From Flavobacteriaceae bacterium (GTDB lineage Bacteria; Bacteroidota; Bacteroidia; Flavobacteriales; Flavobacteriaceae): 10,099 nucleotides of DNA. Within the stretch, counting starts at the first letter, position 1; the number at the start of each line of letters is the position of its first letter. The notes beneath the pieces are model-generated. The model was not told the origin of the DNA. It saw nothing but the letters and a program-made list of their open reading frames with translations, and did not search any database. Below are positions 6,776-10,099 of the stretch, piece after piece. A program made the translations under genes and the position numbers. The stretch spans positions 1 to 10,099 of the forward strand of contig JABDMQ010000102.1 in the NCBI GenBank assembly GCA_013001365.1, in the 5' to 3' direction.

Positions 6776-8332
6776 TTATTCCTGTTCTGTAGAGCCTTCT
6801 TCTTGTGGTGTAGTTTCTGGCTCTTGTTTAAACAGGTCTTTATATGCTTCTCCAACATATGCAATGATGTCACTGGCAACAAAAGATTCAAATCCATGAT
6901 CCTGCAAACCGATATCTGCGGATCTTCCGTGGAGGTAAATACCAAAAACAGATGCTTCAAAAGGATCATACCCTTGAGAAATCAACCCCGTAATCATTCC
7001 AGTTAGAACATCACCACTACCCGCCGTAGCTAATGCTGGATTGCCCGTCGTATTAACAAAAAGCTTATCCTTATAAACAGTTATAGTATGGGCACCTTTT
7101 ATTACGACAATTAAATCGTGTTTTTTTGCAAGTGACTTTGCCCTTTTTAGTTTATCAAAATCATCAGACCATGCTCCTACTAACCTCTCTAATTCCTTAA
7201 CATGGGGTGTTAAGACACTTTCCTTAGGTAGATATTTCAATAAGGTCTTCTTTTTGGAAATAATGTTAAGTGCATCTGCATCTACAACCAATGGCACTCT
7301 GTTTGTCTTCAAGAATGCTTCGAGACCAGCAGCGGTTTTTTTATCCGTTTCCATTCCCATTCCTATTCCAATGACTGTAGGCTGAATATCAATTTGAATA
7401 TTGCTTATTACTTCCTCATCTGCATCCATTATAGCCATTGCTTCAGGCAATGCAGTCTGTAAAATTATATTACCACATTTAGGAATGAAATTCGTAAGTA
7501 ATCCAGCACCTGCAGCCATGACTGCTTTTCCGGCAAGCACAATAGCTCCCATTTTTCCATAACTCCCTCCTATGATCATCGCATGACCATAAGTTCCTTT
7601 ATGAGAGAATTTATCTCGTGGTCGATACATTGGTATTACTTCGTATTTTCCAATGAGTTCTGCTTCCGTTTCAGTAGTGAAGAGATACTCAGGGTCTATA
7701 CCTATATCCAATGCTTCCCATTGTTGTGTATACCTTGCGGTTTGCGGTAAGAAAAAAACAAGCTTGGGCGTCTGAAAGCTCAAAGTATGGTTTGCATAGA
7801 CTACTCCATTCTCATCTTCTGGCACCTTATCTGGATAAAGGCCAGAAGGAATATCCACGGATAATGTAAATGCCTTGGACATCCTAAAATGTTGGAACAA
7901 TTGCTTTACCCATTCATCTACAGGTCGATTCAACCCGATTCCGAATACACAGTCAACTATAATGTCATCACGATGAATAAGCGGAAACTCCTCTTTGCAT
8001 GTCAATAATAAAGGCCATTTCTTAGTGACATTCTTTATGCGATCATAATTCACCAAGAAATCCTTTGATCTTTTGTCGCTACAATTAACTACATAAGTAT
8101 GCACATTATATCCATGGGTTACCAAGTGTCTTGCAACTACCAACCCGTCTCCTCCATTATTGCCTATACCACAGAACACATGAACAGGAACTTGAGCACC
8201 TTGCATTCGCGTGTGCAACCAATTAAAAATCTGTGTGCCCGCGCGTTCCATCAATTCATTAAAGGAAATGCCTTGTTTCTCTGTAGTGAGTTTATCTCCT
8301 TCGTAAATCTGTTCTTTCGAAAATATTTTCAT
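6776..8332 (-). CDS. nnr: Bifunctional NAD(P)H-hydrate epimerase / ADP-dependent NAD(P)H-hydrate dehydratase
   Basis: Repairs hydrated NADH and NADPH (NADHX, NADPHX): the N-terminal half interconverts R and S epimers, the C-terminal half dehydrates the S form using ADP. It has 518 residues, the usual length for the YjeF-type fusion. Epimerase domain (about 1-215): GIGNNGGDG (55-63), catalytic-site Asp127 in VDCVFGIGLNRPV, and VDIPSGL (159-165). Dehydratase domain (about 235-500): GTYGHAMIIGGSYGKMGA (246-263), AAGAGLLT (273-280), VVDADALN (349-356), TPHVKE (375-380), KGAHT (412-416) and GSGDVLTG (438-445) with catalytic Asp441. A low-complexity acidic tail ends the protein (505-518). The ATG at 8332-8330 has no Shine-Dalgarno sequence. 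It follows pepP by 53 bp and precedes hutH by 72 bp, so co-transcription is possible. No signal peptide, so cytosolic. Confidence 0.96.
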   Translation of the reverse strand: MKIFSKEQIYEGDKLTTEKQGISFNELMERAGTQIFNWLHTRMQGAQVPVHVFCGIGNNGGDGLVVARHLVTHGYNVHTYVVNCSDKRSKDFLVNYDRIKNVTKKWPLLLTCKEEFPLIHRDDIIVDCVFGIGLNRPVDEWVKQLFQHFRMSKAFTLSVDIPSGLYPDKVPEDENGVVYANHTLSFQTPKLVFFLPQTARYTQQWEALDIGIDPEYLFTTETEAELIGKYEVIPMYRPRDKFSHKGTYGHAMIIGGSYGKMGAIVLAGKAVMAAGAGLLTNFIPKCGNIILQTALPEAMAIMDADEEVISNIQIDIQPTVIGIGMGMETDKKTAAGLEAFLKTNRVPLVVDADALNIISKKKTLLKYLPKESVLTPHVKELERLVGAWSDDFDKLKRAKSLAKKHDLIVVIKGAHTITVYKDKLFVNTTGNPALATAGSGDVLTGMITGLISQGYDPFEASVFGIYLHGRSADIGLQDHGFESFVASDIIAYVGEAYKDLFKQEPETTPQEEGSTEQE

Positions 8333-8336
8333 GTGA

Positions 8337-8363
8337 ATAAGCTGAAAGTCAAATATAAGCTGA
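8337..8363. repeat. 9-bp direct repeat in front of nnr
   Basis: ATAAGCTGA occurs at 8337-8345 and again at 8355-8363, an 18-bp period. The pair flanks and partly overlaps the candidate -7 element of nnr. The second copy also forms a small dyad, AAGCT (8357-8361) with AGCTT (8366-8370). It may be an operator or a local duplication; no known regulator site is recognised. Confidence 0.4.
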
Positions 8364-8384
8364 TTAGCTTGAACTCAATGCAAA
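8350..8384 (-). promoter_or_regulatory. Candidate Bacteroidota-type promoter of nnr (and perhaps hutH)
   Basis: Read on the minus strand, TTTG (8384-8381) is followed after 23 bases by TATATTTG (8357-8350), an exact match to the Bacteroidota -7 consensus TAnnTTTG. The spacing is at the upper end of the reported 17-23 range. Transcription would start near 8343-8345, giving a leader of about 12 nt before the nnr ATG. The -33 element overlaps the last codons of pepP, so nnr could be expressed independently of pepP. Chance matches are common in AT-rich DNA. Confidence 0.4.
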
Positions 8385-8385
8385 T

Positions 8386-10026
8386 TTAATCCTTATCAAG
8401 TTTTGGAAGCTTGAAATCATCCAAGGCACTAGATTCTGCCATAAGTTTCTCAATTTCCGAGGATTTCCGTGGAGCTTCAAATGAAAGGTTGATAGGGTCG
8501 CTATCAGTGATTAGAATATCATCCTCTATCCGCACGGCAATTCCCCACCATTTTTTATCACAGTCACTGCCTTCAGGAATATAAATTCCGGGTTCTACGG
8601 TAATTACCATTCCTGATTCATAAGGCCCACGTAAACCAGGGTCATGAACATCCAATCCAAGATAATGCGAAGTGCCATGAGGAAAATAGGAATGCCTGGA
8701 GTTAGCTGAAGGAATAATGCCCAATTCTGCAAGTCCAGCATTTATGATCTTCCGGGCTGCGGCGTCAGGAGAATTATGGCTATTGCCCTTCCGTGCAGCA
8801 TCAATTCCAGCCTCCTGAGCATCATATACCAAATCGTAAATGAGTTTTTGTTCTTTTGTGAATTTTCCATTGGCAGGTATTGTCCTTGTAACATCAGCTG
8901 TATACCCATGATACTCTGCACCAAGGTCCATTAATACTAAGTCATTTTCCAAGGTCATTTTATTGTTATCTATATAATGCAGCACACAGCCGTTTTCACC
9001 TGCTCCAACTATACTTGGATAACCTTCATATTCAGAACCATATTTCTTGTAAACATACTCATGGATTCCCTGTACTTCAGTCTCGGACATATTAGGGTGC
9101 ATGGCTTTCATAACTTCACGCTGTCCCATTGCGGAAATCCTTACAGCTTTTTTCAGTAATATCATTTCCTCTTTTGTCTTGATCTGCCTTAACCCTGCCA
9201 TTATGGTAGAAAGGGATTTTGAATCTAACTTACTTTTGGGTTTTTCTGCTTCGATCTTTATGGCTTGTTGCTTTAACTCCATTCTTAGAATGCTTTCGTC
9301 TGCATCAACGAATTGCGATATGATTGGATCCGATTTTAACTCTGGAAATCTATCATATGCACCCTTAAGCCTTTGCACGACATTAGCGCTTGTCTCCACA
9401 GTACTTTCCTTTATCATTCTATAGGCTATTTCAAGGATCTGCGAAGGCTCCTCATAGTTATCGTATCCAATATCGGATTTATATGAATTTATCAGGTCAT
9501 AAAGGTCTGCTCCATTACGTCGCGAATCCCTATAGTCATCATGAAAATTATTGAACATGATCTTATCAAAAGAATTGTAGTCTATATTAGAATTAAAAAA
9601 TTCTTTACCGTTAAGGGCAATATCAAAACCAAGCTGCTGCTTTGCTCCTTCAGTTCCCAAACGTTTACCTGTCCACATCTCTGCTTGCGGATTTCTCTCT
9701 TGAACAAAAAGAAGTTCATTGTATGTCTCTCCATTAGCGTTCGTTTGTACATCAGAGAAAATGACTAGAACAGCATGTGGTTCTTTATAGCCCGTTAAAT
9801 AATAAAAATTAGGGTCTTGATGATAAATGTATTGTACATCATTGGATCGATTCCTTACTGGATTAGCAAAAAACGTCGCAATGCTATTGGGTGGCATTTG
9901 AGCTCTCAGGGCATCTCGTCTTTCTTTATGGAATTCTTTACTTAGGTAATCCTTTGGTATGTCATTTTGAGAAAGAAGTGTTCCGAACGATATTAAACAA
10001 ATTAGCAAGGATTTTAACTTCACCAT
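8386..10026 (-). CDS. pepP: Exported aminopeptidase P (Xaa-Pro aminopeptidase, M24B)
   Basis: Di-metal peptidase that removes the N-terminal residue ahead of proline. The start chosen is ATG 10026-10024 (546 residues): it places a clean signal peptide first (MVKLKSLLICLISFGTLLSQ, cleavage likely near residues 19-20), whereas the in-frame GTG at 10056 adds ten residues in front of it. Domains: aminopeptidase-P N-terminal domain (about 30-165), a longer connecting region (about 166-275), and the pita-bread catalytic domain (about 280-520). All five metal ligands are present: Asp367 and Asp378 (MDLGAEYHGYTADVTRT), His454 (HGTSHYLGLDVHD), Glu478 (TVEPGIYI) and Glu501 (RIEDDILIT). The flanking active-site histidines of E. 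coli PepP are also conserved in HGTSH and LDVHD. The protein is about 100 residues longer than E. coli PepP (441), from the signal peptide and the connector. Periplasmic location is inferred. First of three co-directional genes. Confidence 0.93.
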   Translation of the reverse strand: MVKLKSLLICLISFGTLLSQNDIPKDYLSKEFHKERRDALRAQMPPNSIATFFANPVRNRSNDVQYIYHQDPNFYYLTGYKEPHAVLVIFSDVQTNANGETYNELLFVQERNPQAEMWTGKRLGTEGAKQQLGFDIALNGKEFFNSNIDYNSFDKIMFNNFHDDYRDSRRNGADLYDLINSYKSDIGYDNYEEPSQILEIAYRMIKESTVETSANVVQRLKGAYDRFPELKSDPIISQFVDADESILRMELKQQAIKIEAEKPKSKLDSKSLSTIMAGLRQIKTKEEMILLKKAVRISAMGQREVMKAMHPNMSETEVQGIHEYVYKKYGSEYEGYPSIVGAGENGCVLHYIDNNKMTLENDLVLMDLGAEYHGYTADVTRTIPANGKFTKEQKLIYDLVYDAQEAGIDAARKGNSHNSPDAAARKIINAGLAELGIIPSANSRHSYFPHGTSHYLGLDVHDPGLRGPYESGMVITVEPGIYIPEGSDCDKKWWGIAVRIEDDILITDSDPINLSFEAPRKSSEIEKLMAESSALDDFKLPKLDKD

Positions 10027-10099
10027 AATAGATTTATTTATTAGAGAAAAATACACATTTATTAGCGATATATTGTATTAGGCGTTTCATATTAACAAT
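10027..10099. other. AT-rich leader upstream of pepP
   Basis: Only 73 bp are visible. On the minus strand TATTTTTC (10053-10046) matches seven of eight positions of TAnnTTTG, but no TTG lies at the right distance upstream, so I do not call a promoter. No Shine-Dalgarno sequence precedes the ATG. Confidence 0.4.

Noticed and set aside
4257..10056. A possible defence, mobile or otherwise new multi-gene system in the accessory-looking right half.
   Set aside because: All large genes are recognisable housekeeping enzymes with intact active sites; there are no transposase, integrase, terminal repeats, CRISPR repeats or effector-like domains.

Overview
The window looks like an ordinary housekeeping stretch of chromosome from a Bacteroidota bacterium. 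Flavobacteriia or a close relative is most likely, but I cannot fix the order without a search. The evidence is the Bacteroidota-type GyrA N-terminus, the divergent gyrA/clpC pair, an AT-rich genome, promoter-like TTTG...TAnnTTTG elements, and start codons that mostly lack Shine-Dalgarno sequences.

Layout, left to right. Bases 1-1436 (minus) hold the first 478 codons of gyrA (DNA gyrase subunit A), which runs off the left edge. A 264-bp AT-rich divergent spacer follows, with a candidate clpC promoter and an 8-bp inverted repeat. Then come clpC (1701-4256, plus; Clp/Hsp100 ATPase that feeds ClpP), a clear intrinsic terminator (4286-4315), a small TraR/DksA-type zinc-finger protein (4328-4660, plus), and an unassigned 130-residue protein that may be STAS/SpoIIAA-like (4803-5195, plus). 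The right half is a co-directional minus-strand set, read right to left: an exported aminopeptidase P (10026-8386), the bifunctional NAD(P)HX repair enzyme Nnr (8332-6776) and histidine ammonia-lyase HutH (6703-5192). The last of these meets the small plus-strand gene tail to tail with a 4-bp overlap of stop codons.

The genes cover DNA topology (GyrA), protein quality control (ClpC), a possible RNA-polymerase-binding regulator (TraR/DksA type), and peptide, cofactor and amino-acid metabolism (PepP, Nnr, HutH). HutH is present without hutU, hutI or hutG beside it. The three minus-strand genes are spaced 53 and 72 bp apart and could be co-transcribed, though a good candidate promoter lies just in front of nnr.

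I found no mobile element, CRISPR array, tRNA, rRNA, riboswitch or defence-like gene cluster, and nothing that supports a new multi-gene system. The points most worth checking are the terminator only 12 bp before the TraR/DksA start codon, the unassigned protein, the 9-bp direct repeat around the candidate nnr promoter, and the enlarged, exported PepP.
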